Positions 7,188 through 14,121 of a stretch of DNA of 49,035 nt are shown piece after piece. The notes beneath the pieces were generated by a model, which saw nothing but the letters and a program-made list of their open reading frames with translations, made no database searches and was not told the origin of the DNA. Both the position numbers and the translations under genes were made by a program. Position 1 is the stretch's first letter. Every line of letters begins with the position of its first letter. Source of the DNA: Chloroflexota bacterium (GTDB taxonomy: Bacteria; Chloroflexota; Anaerolineae; UBA1429); the NCBI GenBank assembly GCA_012729455.1, contig JAAYDC010000030.1:1-49035 (forward strand), given 5' to 3'.

Positions 7188-9071
7188 TCACGGTTTTCTG
7201 CGATACTGCTTTGCGAAAAGAAGCGCAATGATCAAAACTGCAAAGCATATGCCATATGTGGTGAGATTCCTTGTCAAAGTAAAGGGTGAACCAATGTAAC
7301 CCAAGTCCATTGCTGACGGATCAAAGCTCCCGGGCATCATCCTGCTTGGCTGAGCACTATCAGTTGCAGATTCATCGCCCTCTCTTGATTCCGAGAACAG
7401 GAGTACGGCTGCTTCAGCGTCAGATTTGGGAGTACCTGTCACTTTATTATCGCCTTCTGCTCCGACGTCAGAAGGACTTGGCCAATTTGGACTTGGGCCA
7501 TCGAAGTTAAAACCACCGCCCATCTTCATCCTGCCCATTACGCCGAGATCAAGCGGTGAAGCATCAACAAGTGCATCGGAATAGCGCTGTTCGCTGGCAA
7601 TTGAGGGAATTGTGCCGTCCAACTGCCCACTGATGGACTGGCCGCGCAGCGTCACAACTCTGTAAAGCATTTCGACCGCCGCAGTGTATTCTTCATAGGT
7701 ATAGAACGCGGTTGGGTCAGTTTCCACCAGGCTGTCAATCTGGCTACGAGTCCTTGAGTAGAATTCATCAAAGCCGCCGCCGTTAATATACTCGTCTACA
7801 AGCTGTTGGAGGTAGGCGTGGTACTGCGCCTTGTACTCTTCGTTTTCCATCAGGGTATCAAAGAACCTGGTTCCAGAGAAAGCGCCATCGATGGGATCGT
7901 TTACCGTGCTTGTAGCATCCTGATTGCTGCCCATACCGCCGAGAGCAAGGTTATAGTCCCACGGTAGAATGTTTAATTGCCCGTCATATTCATACAGGTA
8001 ATAGTTGTGCGCCATATTACCAGAAAGACTGTCTTCATTGACGGAGAACACATGGACAGCCATGTATTTGAGCAGGTTGTCGACATCCATGTACTCATCC
8101 AGGTTCGTACCCTCAGAGATGTTTTTGAGCGCCTCCACTACTCGCTTGTGGTCGCTACTGGAAGTGCTGATAACCTCGCTTTCCCAGATAGAAGAGTAGC
8201 TATCAAGGTCATCGTCGATGTAACTCAGACTCGCTCCACGGTCACCCATGGAAAAACCGCCGCGGATATTCGAAACATTCAAGTCTCCTATATCGGGTCT
8301 GCCCTCAGAGCCAGGGGCTATATCGGGCCTGCGCGATTCGCCGCTAATAGGAGAGCCTTCAAAGGGATCGCCGCTGGGAGGTGCCATCCCTCTGGGCTGA
8401 GGCGGCTCAAAGCCCTTGGGCATATTGCCGCCGATATCCATGCTGTCCGGCTTGTAAAGCATACCGCTCTCCACGCCATAGTTTCGCAGTAAAAAGCTTT
8501 CTTCTACGGCTTCAAGCGCCAGATATATGCCCCAGTATTCATCATTAACTGAGACCTTGGCATAGTTATAAAGGGATGCATCTACACCAAGATACTGGTA
8601 CATGTCAAAGATAAGCGCCTCTTTCATATTTGTGGCGTCTGCATAGTTGTTATTCAGGACCAGCTTGTCCAGACCAAAACAAGTTTGGCCTTTCACGAAC
8701 TGATCAAATTCCAGCTTCAGGCTGAAGCGATCCGTATCTGGATCGCTTGCAATCGATGCCAGGCTGGTATTGCCCTTGGGACGAATACCTACGCTGTAGA
8801 ACATGTAGCCGTTTATTTCCACATCACACTGGTAGTATTCCTCGGAAGTTGCATTTGCGAGCATGGCGTTCCATTTGTCATCATCCATCATGATATTAAT
8901 GCTGATGGGCTCGCTAGTGTCAAAGAGCGCGGACTCATATTCCATGCTGACGCCCGTGCCTCCTGCTGCGGCCATTAAATCGTCCGAGAAGGCCATGGCA
9001 TAAAGGCACAGGCAGACAGTGATTGCCGTGACTACAGCAACGATTCTCGTGATATGTTTGCTTGCGATCAT
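7188..9071 (-). CDS. CotH-family (secreted/membrane) kinase-like protein
   Basis: CotH proteins are atypical kinases, shown in Bacillus spore coats to phosphorylate coat proteins; the substrate here is unknown. This 627-residue protein has a signal or anchor helix at residues 8-28 and a C-terminal helix near 600-620 followed by a basic tail, so the bulk is outside the membrane. Core motifs are IRPKGNTS near residue 97, LDKLVLNNNYAD near 135, and the EDS-GN-HNYYLYEYDG and ILPWDYNLALGG segments near 345-375, where the metal- and ATP-binding Asp/Asn residues lie. A Pro/Gly/Arg-rich insert at about 210-270 interrupts the domain. It is the last gene of the VTC-DUF4956-CotH operon, 15 nt after DUF4956. 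The gene arrangement is a recurring one in Clostridia. Confidence 0.88.
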   Translation of the reverse strand: MIASKHITRIVAVVTAITVCLCLYAMAFSDDLMAAAGGTGVSMEYESALFDTSEPISINIMMDDDKWNAMLANATSEEYYQCDVEINGYMFYSVGIRPKGNTSLASIASDPDTDRFSLKLEFDQFVKGQTCFGLDKLVLNNNYADATNMKEALIFDMYQYLGVDASLYNYAKVSVNDEYWGIYLALEAVEESFLLRNYGVESGMLYKPDSMDIGGNMPKGFEPPQPRGMAPPSGDPFEGSPISGESRRPDIAPGSEGRPDIGDLNVSNIRGGFSMGDRGASLSYIDDDLDSYSSIWESEVISTSSSDHKRVVEALKNISEGTNLDEYMDVDNLLKYMAVHVFSVNEDSLSGNMAHNYYLYEYDGQLNILPWDYNLALGGMGSNQDATSTVNDPIDGAFSGTRFFDTLMENEEYKAQYHAYLQQLVDEYINGGGFDEFYSRTRSQIDSLVETDPTAFYTYEEYTAAVEMLYRVVTLRGQSISGQLDGTIPSIASEQRYSDALVDASPLDLGVMGRMKMGGGFNFDGPSPNWPSPSDVGAEGDNKVTGTPKSDAEAAVLLFSESREGDESATDSAQPSRMMPGSFDPSAMDLGYIGSPFTLTRNLTTYGICFAVLIIALLFAKQYRRKP

Positions 9072-9086
9072 GCTCCGCTGCCTTAT

Positions 9087-9758
9087 TCAGGACATGTACT
9101 CGCCGTTATAGCTGACGAGAGTTGCGTTTTCCACGCCCTCTATGTCATTGATGCGGTTGATGAAAGAAGTGGTGGCGTCCTTGGTACGAAGCTCGGTAGT
9201 AAGTTCAATGCCGGCCGCATTGACGGTCTTGGATTTGACAACATAGTGTTCCACGGACTTTTTCAGAAGGCTCAAAGCAGATTCCTCGCTGGCTTCATCT
9301 GTGCAGTTCAACACAAGAATGTACGGGCTATTATGAAGCTTGCGATTGGCAAAAAAGAGAAGGATCAGGCCAATGATAACCGAGCCGATGATGGCAAGAG
9401 GAATCATGCCTGCGCCGACTACGATGCCGCCCGCCAGCGCCCAGAACAGGAATACGATCTCCATCGGTTCCTTGATGGCTGCGCGAAAGCGGACGATGGA
9501 CAGTGCACCGACCATACCGAGCGAGAGTACTACGTTGGAGGTGACGGCCATGATGACAAGTGTGGTCACAAGAGAAAGTCCAACCAGCGTAAGCGAAAAG
9601 CCGTTGGAATACATGACACCATAAAAGGTTTTTTTATAGATGATATAGATAAACAACCCGATTAATAGAGAAACGAGCATGGCTATCAGGACATCGGTCA
9701 CGGAGAACTCGGTCACGCTCTCCAGAAAGCTGGATTTAAAGATATCATTGAAATTCAT
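9087..9758 (-). CDS. DUF4956 membrane protein
   Basis: A 223-residue protein with four hydrophobic segments (about residues 18-42, 50-72, 76-95 and 105-130) and a soluble C-terminal part of about 90 residues with a ferredoxin-like alternation of strands and helices. The segment VGALSIVRFRAAIKEPMEI is the family's most conserved stretch. DUF4956 proteins have no proven activity; they nearly always stand next to VTC-domain and CotH genes, as here. GGGAGG lies 8 nt before the ATG and the spacer from the VTC gene is only 23 nt, so the three genes form one transcript. It may hold the polymerase at the membrane or form the exit path for its product (inference). Confidence 0.88.
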   Translation of the reverse strand: MNFNDIFKSSFLESVTEFSVTDVLIAMLVSLLIGLFIYIIYKKTFYGVMYSNGFSLTLVGLSLVTTLVIMAVTSNVVLSLGMVGALSIVRFRAAIKEPMEIVFLFWALAGGIVVGAGMIPLAIIGSVIIGLILLFFANRKLHNSPYILVLNCTDEASEESALSLLKKSVEHYVVKSKTVNAAGIELTTELRTKDATTSFINRINDIEGVENATLVSYNGEYMS

Positions 9759-9781
9759 TGGTATATCCTCCCATGAAATAA

Positions 9782-10474
9782 TCAGCCGAATCTTCGGCAG
9801 GCACGGTATTTTGAGAAAGCTTGTTGTCTTACGCGCTCTGTCTGCAGGAGGTCCTGTATGATCTCTGGTAGAAAGCCGTCATACTTTACTTCGAGGATCA
9901 TCTGCCCCAGTGTGCCAGTGGCGCTGATATCGCTGACATGCGGTTCCAAAAACTCCTTATGCCAGAGCGTTGTGCGGATGTCTGAGTCGAATGTCACTCT
10001 GACATTTCCGGGAGCATAGATAAAGGGCTCTCTTGTGTAGGATACGCGAACGCGCGGTCGCAGCTGCAAACCCTTTATCTTGATATAGAACTCGCGAACG
10101 AGCGGTGCCGGATGGGAGAGCATCCAGTCGAGCTTGCCGCCAAGCAGCATTCGATACTCGTTTTCCGTAAGTGGAGCGCCCAACTTGACGCACAGATTGT
10201 TGAGCTTGACTTTCTTTTCCAGTTTTATGTAAGAGTAGTCGTCGTTGTAATAACGAATGCGAAACTTTTCACGCCTGGCGACACCATCTACCTTTTCCCG
10301 AATTGCTTTATCGTTAAAGTTGTCAAAGTAGATACTGCGGATGATGTAATGACCATCGTCTCTGACGTGTGCGTCCCTCTTCATGATGGGGCACAGTCTC
10401 TGACGAAGCGCCAGATAATCGGCATAGTCAATCGAGTATTTCAGTTCAGTACGATACTGTCTGTTTGTAACCAA
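9782..10474 (-). CDS. VTC-domain polyphosphate polymerase-like protein
   Basis: The VTC domain belongs to the CYTH/triphosphate-tunnel superfamily; in yeast Vtc4 it makes polyphosphate from ATP. This 230-residue protein is one tunnel domain. Visible signature parts are RTELKYSI at residues 5-12, YIIRSIYFDN near 45, the basic strand RREKFRIRYYN near 68 and IKLEKKVK near 85, and a C-terminal EVKYDGFLP strand near 195. These supply the basic tunnel wall and acidic metal-binding residues typical of the fold. It has no membrane helix, so coupling to DUF4956 would bring it to the membrane. The TTG at 10474 is preceded by GAGAGG, 7 nt away. First gene of the operon, with a clear regulator-box promoter upstream. 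Confidence 0.85.
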   Translation of the reverse strand: MVTNRQYRTELKYSIDYADYLALRQRLCPIMKRDAHVRDDGHYIIRSIYFDNFNDKAIREKVDGVARREKFRIRYYNDDYSYIKLEKKVKLNNLCVKLGAPLTENEYRMLLGGKLDWMLSHPAPLVREFYIKIKGLQLRPRVRVSYTREPFIYAPGNVRVTFDSDIRTTLWHKEFLEPHVSDISATGTLGQMILEVKYDGFLPEIIQDLLQTERVRQQAFSKYRACRRFG

Positions 10475-10504
10475 GGTTTATCCTCTCTGTTAAGTCACCA
10501 GCAT

Positions 10505-10537
10505 ATACTAAATCAATGAGTTAAAACGAAGTTAAAA
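10505..10537 (-). promoter_or_regulatory. Promoter with OmpR/PhoB-type direct repeat upstream of the VTC operon
   Basis: On the minus strand TTTTAAC (10537-10531), 4 nt, TTTTAAC (10526-10520), 9 nt, then TAGTAT (10510-10505) as the -10. Two identical 7-mers 11 bp apart, ending about 10 bp before the -10, are the classic site for an OmpR/PhoB-family activator that replaces the -35. The same geometry stands before the regulator gene at 12865-12897. Confidence 0.65.
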
Positions 10538-10933
10538 AAACAGGAGTGATTCTAGCTGAATGTCCATTCCTTGAGCTTGGACTATGGCTATATCGCTGCT
10601 GCTGTTCTTTTGTTGATGCAGCAGCACATTGGGTGATACTCCCCAGTCAGGGAAGCCAAACAGTGATAGAAGCACAGTACAGACCGAAGAATCAGATGCT
10701 GTCGAATTGGTGGGAGATATTGCGCAACACAGCGCTACCCTACGGGATTCAGCCGTAAGACGGGGTAAAGATGCCTGACGGGGCGCAAGCGTGATACCAT
10801 AGCAACATAGTCAAAACTAGCCGAGATCATCGATGCATAACTGAGCGCCGCAACCAGCGATCGTGTCGCAAATGGTCACAAATATCAAGTTGTTAATTGG
10901 ACATCAAGGTACTGATACCGGAAATAAACAGGT
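10538..10933. other. Intergenic region without a supported gene
   Basis: About 400 nt between the VTC promoter and the end of the histidine kinase gene. Frames on both strands are short and lack ribosome sites and coding character. No clear terminator hairpin is seen after the kinase gene. It could be decayed coding sequence, but I can name no family. Confidence 0.4.
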
Positions 10934-12172
10934 CTATGTTGCTTTACTCAGAGTGACTATAAACTTGACGGAATTCTTACTGGGGCACTTGACCGTTATT
11001 TTTCCACCATGCCCGTCAGCCGCGGCCTTTGCGATCGAAAGTCCAATCCCCGTACCGCCAGTATTCTTAGAGCGTGATTTATCCGGCCGATAAAACCTGT
11101 CGAACAGATGTGCGATGTCTTCCTGACTGATTGGCTCGCAGGTGTTGAATACCTCTATCCATACGTGCTTTTTTTTCTGATAAACATCGAGCTGTATCTG
11201 CCCGCCAGCGTTGGAATAGCGCAGGGCGTTATCAAGCAATATGGATATCATCTGTTGGATTGCGTTTTTATCTCCGGTGATTTCGAGAAAATCCTCAATG
11301 CGCTGGGTATAGTCCTTGCCGCTTGCCTTGGCGAGAAAAGAGAACGACTCAGAGATCTCCCATGCTGCATCGCTCAGGGAGAAGCGGGTTTTTGTAGGGA
11401 ACGGTGTCGCCTCATCCAGGCTGGATAGGGTTACCAGATTATTGACCAGCTTTGTGAGCCTGGCGGATTGCTTTTGTATATTTTTCACCCATTCGTTGCC
11501 TTCGTACTCGAGAGCAAGTACATCAGCGCTAGTGGAAATAGACGTTAGCGGTGTTTTTATCTCATGTCCGGCGTCGGAGATAAACCTCCTTTGCATCTCC
11601 AGATTCCTGACATACGGAAGGACCGCGCGTCTGGAAAGCAGAATGATCAAACCAAAAATCAGCAGGAGAGTCACAAGCGCAACCAGGGAGGAAGTCAGCA
11701 GCACATATCGGATCAACTGGAGTTCGTTTGCGGAATTGAGAAACGCGATACTGATATCCGTGTCACCATATTCCACCACGTAGCGGTAATCTCCATAATA
11801 ACCAGAGCTGCTGTTTCTGGATAATACATCCTCGGCATGTTCAGAAGCTTCCTCTTCTGACACAGACGCTATAAAATCCATCCGTATATTCAGGACATTG
11901 CCGTTTCTATCACAGTGAACCACAAAAAAACGTGTGGAGTACTGGAATTCCGGTGAGGGCGGATCGAGCCAGCCATGACCCGAAAACGGAACGCCATTGA
12001 CTGGCATTCCAGGCATCTTTTCCAGTTTGAGTATCATAGCAAGTATCTGGTCTTGGCGGGCTGTCACAATGGAATAATTTATCAAATTGATGGTGGCGAC
12101 AAGAACCAGCATGACAATGAATACAGCTGCCATTGCGGCCCAAACAAAGCGCCAACGCATCCTCTTCAACAC
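10934..12172 (-). CDS. Sensor histidine kinase (HisKA type)
   Basis: A 412-residue transmembrane sensor. Membrane helices lie at about residues 9-30 and 160-185, enclosing an extracellular sensor of about 130 residues. The H-box is DAGHEIKTPLTSI near residue 205, with the phospho-accepting His. The ATPase part has the N-box LLDNALRYS near 310, an F-box FDRFYRPDKS near 360 and the G-box GGTGIGLSIAK near 375. It overlaps the regulator gene by 7 bp, so the pair is translated together. No HAMP domain is evident; the linker after the second helix is short. The partner is the OmpR-type regulator, and the nearby VTC-DUF4956-CotH operon is the likely target. The signal is unknown. Confidence 0.93.
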   Translation of the reverse strand: MLKRMRWRFVWAAMAAVFIVMLVLVATINLINYSIVTARQDQILAMILKLEKMPGMPVNGVPFSGHGWLDPPSPEFQYSTRFFVVHCDRNGNVLNIRMDFIASVSEEEASEHAEDVLSRNSSSGYYGDYRYVVEYGDTDISIAFLNSANELQLIRYVLLTSSLVALVTLLLIFGLIILLSRRAVLPYVRNLEMQRRFISDAGHEIKTPLTSISTSADVLALEYEGNEWVKNIQKQSARLTKLVNNLVTLSSLDEATPFPTKTRFSLSDAAWEISESFSFLAKASGKDYTQRIEDFLEITGDKNAIQQMISILLDNALRYSNAGGQIQLDVYQKKKHVWIEVFNTCEPISQEDIAHLFDRFYRPDKSRSKNTGGTGIGLSIAKAAADGHGGKITVKCPSKNSVKFIVTLSKAT

Positions 12173-12843
12173 AGCGATTTCTCCAACGAAAACCCCGCAC
12201 CGCGCACCGTCCTGATCTCGACACCCGCACCGAGCTGCTTTAGCTTACGACGGAGAAATCCGATGTATGTCCATACGACATCGATCTCCGCTTCAGAGTC
12301 CAAATCCCATATTCTCTCCATCAGATGCTCTGTGGAAAACAATTGATGGGGATGCCGCATGAACAGCTCCATCATCTGATACTCCTTGTTGTTGAGCCGA
12401 ACAACCTCACCGCCGCAGCTTAGTTCATAAGCGTTGCAATCGAGCCTTATATCTCCAAAGCTGATAATAACAGGCGTGTAGGTGTCGCTTCGTCTTGTCA
12501 GAGCTTTGACTCTGGCGATCAACTCTGATGTGGCAAAGGGCTTGGGCAGATAGTCGTCAGCGCCGGCATTGAGCCCCGCAACGCGGTCTTCCAGCTGTCC
12601 TTTGGCGGTGAGAAACAGGACGGGTGTGGTCACGCCTTTGGCACGTGCTTGTGCCAAAACCTCAAACCCATCCATGCCCGGCATCATGATATCCAGAACA
12701 ATGGCGTCGTAGGCTATCGTGGTGATATAGTCCAGTGCGTCGATACCGTTATGGACGGTGTCCACACTGTATCTATTGCGCTCCAGCATGACCTTTAATG
12801 CCTTTGCAATTTCTACTTCATCTTCCGCAACCAGTATTCGCAT
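12166..12843 (-). CDS. OmpR/PhoB-family response regulator
   Basis: A 225-residue transcription regulator. The receiver domain (1-~118) has the acidic pair AEDE near residues 6-9, the phospho-accepting Asp in VLDIMMPGMDG near 51, the Thr in FLTAKG and the Lys in LPKPFA. The winged-helix DNA-binding domain (~128-220) shows the RLNNKEYQMMELFMRH recognition-loop region and a final TVRGAGFSL wing. Such dimers bind two direct half-sites 10-11 bp apart. Its own promoter and the VTC operon promoter each carry such a pair at the same distance from the -10, which points to autoregulation and control of the operon. The ATG at 12843 has a weak ribosome site (AGGTGG 9-14 nt upstream). Confidence 0.93.
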   Translation of the reverse strand: MRILVAEDEVEIAKALKVMLERNRYSVDTVHNGIDALDYITTIAYDAIVLDIMMPGMDGFEVLAQARAKGVTTPVLFLTAKGQLEDRVAGLNAGADDYLPKPFATSELIARVKALTRRSDTYTPVIISFGDIRLDCNAYELSCGGEVVRLNNKEYQMMELFMRHPHQLFSTEHLMERIWDLDSEAEIDVVWTYIGFLRRKLKQLGAGVEIRTVRGAGFSLEKSLC

Positions 12844-12864
12844 TGGCCTATACCACCTATTCTA

Positions 12865-12897
12865 AGTATAGGATACCAACTTTAAATCAGGTTGAAA
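12865..12897 (-). promoter_or_regulatory. Promoter of the regulator/kinase pair with a matching direct repeat
   Basis: On the minus strand TTTCAAC (12897-12891), 4 nt, TTTAAAG (12886-12880), 9 nt, then TATACT (12870-12865). The spacing of half-sites and -10 equals that of the VTC operon promoter base for base, while the half-sites are less perfect, as often seen for autoregulated genes. Confidence 0.55.
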
Positions 12898-12924
12898 AAG
12901 CGGTTATCTGTGTGCGCGGCCAAC

Positions 12925-12954
12925 AAAAAAACCAGAGTACGAAATACTCTGGTT
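12925..12954 (-). terminator. Rho-independent terminator behind the tRNA fragment
   Basis: A 10-bp stem, AACCAGAGTA (12930-12939) and TACTCTGGTT (12945-12954), loop CGAAA on the plus strand. On the minus strand it is followed by a run of six or seven T, so it ends transcripts that come from the tRNA fragment side and isolates the regulator gene. Confidence 0.85.
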
Positions 12955-12963
12955 CTCACTCAG

Positions 12964-12998
12964 TAGCGGGGAGCGGATTCGAACCACTGACCTCCGTG
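12964..12998 (-). tRNA. 3' fragment of a tRNA gene (truncated)
   Basis: Minus strand from 12998: CACGG (anticodon stem 3' arm), AGGTC (variable loop), AGTGG-TTCGAAT-CCGCT (T arm with one G-U pair), CCCCGCT (acceptor 3' arm) and A (discriminator); no encoded CCA. The 5' half, which should start AGCGGGG, is absent: the sequence beyond 12998 does not fold as a tRNA. The anticodon is lost, so the amino acid cannot be told. It is followed by a proper terminator, as a real tRNA gene would be. Fragments like this mark the end of elements that insert into tRNA genes. Confidence 0.7.
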
Positions 12999-13028
12999 CT
13001 ATGCTACTTTCGTCATCCCGAAATGATC

Positions 13029-13059
13029 ACGGGCGGCGAGGTTATCCCTCGCCGCCCGT
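13029..13059. terminator. Hairpin terminator of the rhamnoside operon (right repeat copy)
   Basis: A 13-bp perfect stem, ACGGGCGGCGAGG (13029-13041) and CCTCGCCGCCCGT (13047-13059), loop TTATC. It stands 18 nt beyond the stop codon of the oxidoreductase gene on the minus strand. Confidence 0.75.
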
Positions 13060-13176
13060 TGTCCCCATAGCTCGCCGTCAGGCGAACTGCACCACATCCA
13101 CGACCTTTTTCGTATCCATCGACTCGTTCGCCGCCAGGCCAAAGGCCAGCGATTTCAGCGCGTCGTGGTAGGGCGA
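13029..13176. repeat. Right copy of the 148-bp direct repeat
   Basis: Counterpart of 6864-7011. This copy belongs to the intact oxidoreductase gene and its terminator, so it is the original; the left one is the duplicate. Confidence 0.95.
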
Positions 13177-14121
13177 GCGGATCTTGCTGCCATCGCCCGA
13201 GATCACCGCTTCGACAAAGGTGCGGTCGCAGGTAATGCCGGCGCGCCCGTCGTCTTTGATCGTCACCTGGCCATCGCTGGAGCTCGCCATGGTGCCATCG
13301 CCCTGCACCACCAGCCCGGACTTGGCTTCAGGCGGCTTTGCTCCGTAGATATTCACGCGGTCGATGATGTAATGGTCGAGGCGTGAATCAGGGGTCGAGA
13401 AGGTGATCTTGCTGTCAAAGGCTGCGCCCGAAGCGGCATAGCAGCCCGACGAGACCGAACCCAGCGCGCCGCTCTCGAACGTGATGGCCGTGACGGTCAG
13501 GTCGTCGGTATCATAGTTCTCCCAGCCCTTGACAAAGCCGCGCGTTGTCATCGAATAGACCGACTTGGGCTCACCCGCGGCGTAGCGGATCATATCCAGC
13601 TGATGAATGGTCTGCTCGACCAGCTGCCCGCCCGACTGGCTCTTGACGCGCCACCACTCCACCGCCGGCACCCCGCCGATGCGCGCGCACTCGACAAAAA
13701 CGATCTGGTTATCGCGAGTGAACTGCAGCGTCGGCTCGACAATGTTCGAGTAACGGCACTGAAAGCCGACTGCGGTGATCAGCCCGGCCTTGGTGATCGC
13801 CTCGTCGATCTCTTGCGCCAGCTCGAGGTCGAGGGCGATCGGCTTTTCGATAAACATGGGGATGCCGCGCTTGACACTCTCGAGCTCGATCTCGCCGTGC
13901 TGGGTGGGCGGCACACACACAAACACCATGTCGGGCTTGACGGTGTCGTACATGCGCCGGAAATCGGTAAACGCCTGCCCGCCCGTCTTGGCGGCAACAC
14001 CCTCGGCGCGCTCGGCAATCAGGTCGCACGCGCCGGCCACCTTTACGTCGTCAAACTGCAAGAGGTGCCCGAGGTGATAGTTGCCGATCCCGCCGCAGCC
14101 AATAAGCGCTACACGTTTCAT
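13078..14121 (-). CDS. Gfo/Idh/MocA-family sugar dehydrogenase
   Basis: NAD(P)-dependent oxidoreductase for a sugar or cyclitol, 347 residues. The Rossmann motif GCGGIGNYH lies at residues 8-16, the EKPIALD motif with the catalytic Lys near 95, and a GGQLVEQTIHQLDMIRY segment near 170 supplies the conserved Asp/His pair of the substrate site. No signal peptide. Its ATG overlaps the TGA of the isomerase gene (ATGA), with GGAGGAG upstream, so the two are translationally coupled and probably catalyse successive steps of one sugar pathway. Last gene of the rhamnoside operon. Its final 32 codons are duplicated at 6913-7011. Confidence 0.93.
   Translation of the reverse strand: MKRVALIGCGGIGNYHLGHLLQFDDVKVAGACDLIAERAEGVAAKTGGQAFTDFRRMYDTVKPDMVFVCVPPTQHGEIELESVKRGIPMFIEKPIALDLELAQEIDEAITKAGLITAVGFQCRYSNIVEPTLQFTRDNQIVFVECARIGGVPAVEWWRVKSQSGGQLVEQTIHQLDMIRYAAGEPKSVYSMTTRGFVKGWENYDTDDLTVTAITFESGALGSVSSGCYAASGAAFDSKITFSTPDSRLDHYIIDRVNIYGAKPPEAKSGLVVQGDGTMASSSDGQVTIKDDGRAGITCDRTFVEAVISGDGSKIRSPYHDALKSLAFGLAANESMDTKKVVDVVQFA

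Larger units (their letters stand above)
7012..13028. other. Lower-GC block bracketed by direct repeats (candidate genomic island)
   Basis: All five genes here have many A/T third codon positions and AT-rich spacers, unlike the genes on both sides. The block starts where the duplicated gene fragment breaks off (7011/7012) and ends just before the second repeat copy at 13029, next to a tRNA 3' fragment. No integrase, transposase or relaxase is present inside. Insertion by recombination, decay of a larger element, or a chimeric assembly junction could each explain it. Confidence 0.55.

Noticed and set aside
7977-8492. Long open frames opposite the CotH gene
   Set aside because: They are shadows of the minus-strand gene, without a ribosome site and with implausible composition.
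10546-10758. 70-codon plus-strand frame in the gap after the VTC promoter
   Set aside because: No ribosome site, Cys-rich random-looking sequence and no conserved motif; I see no support for a gene.
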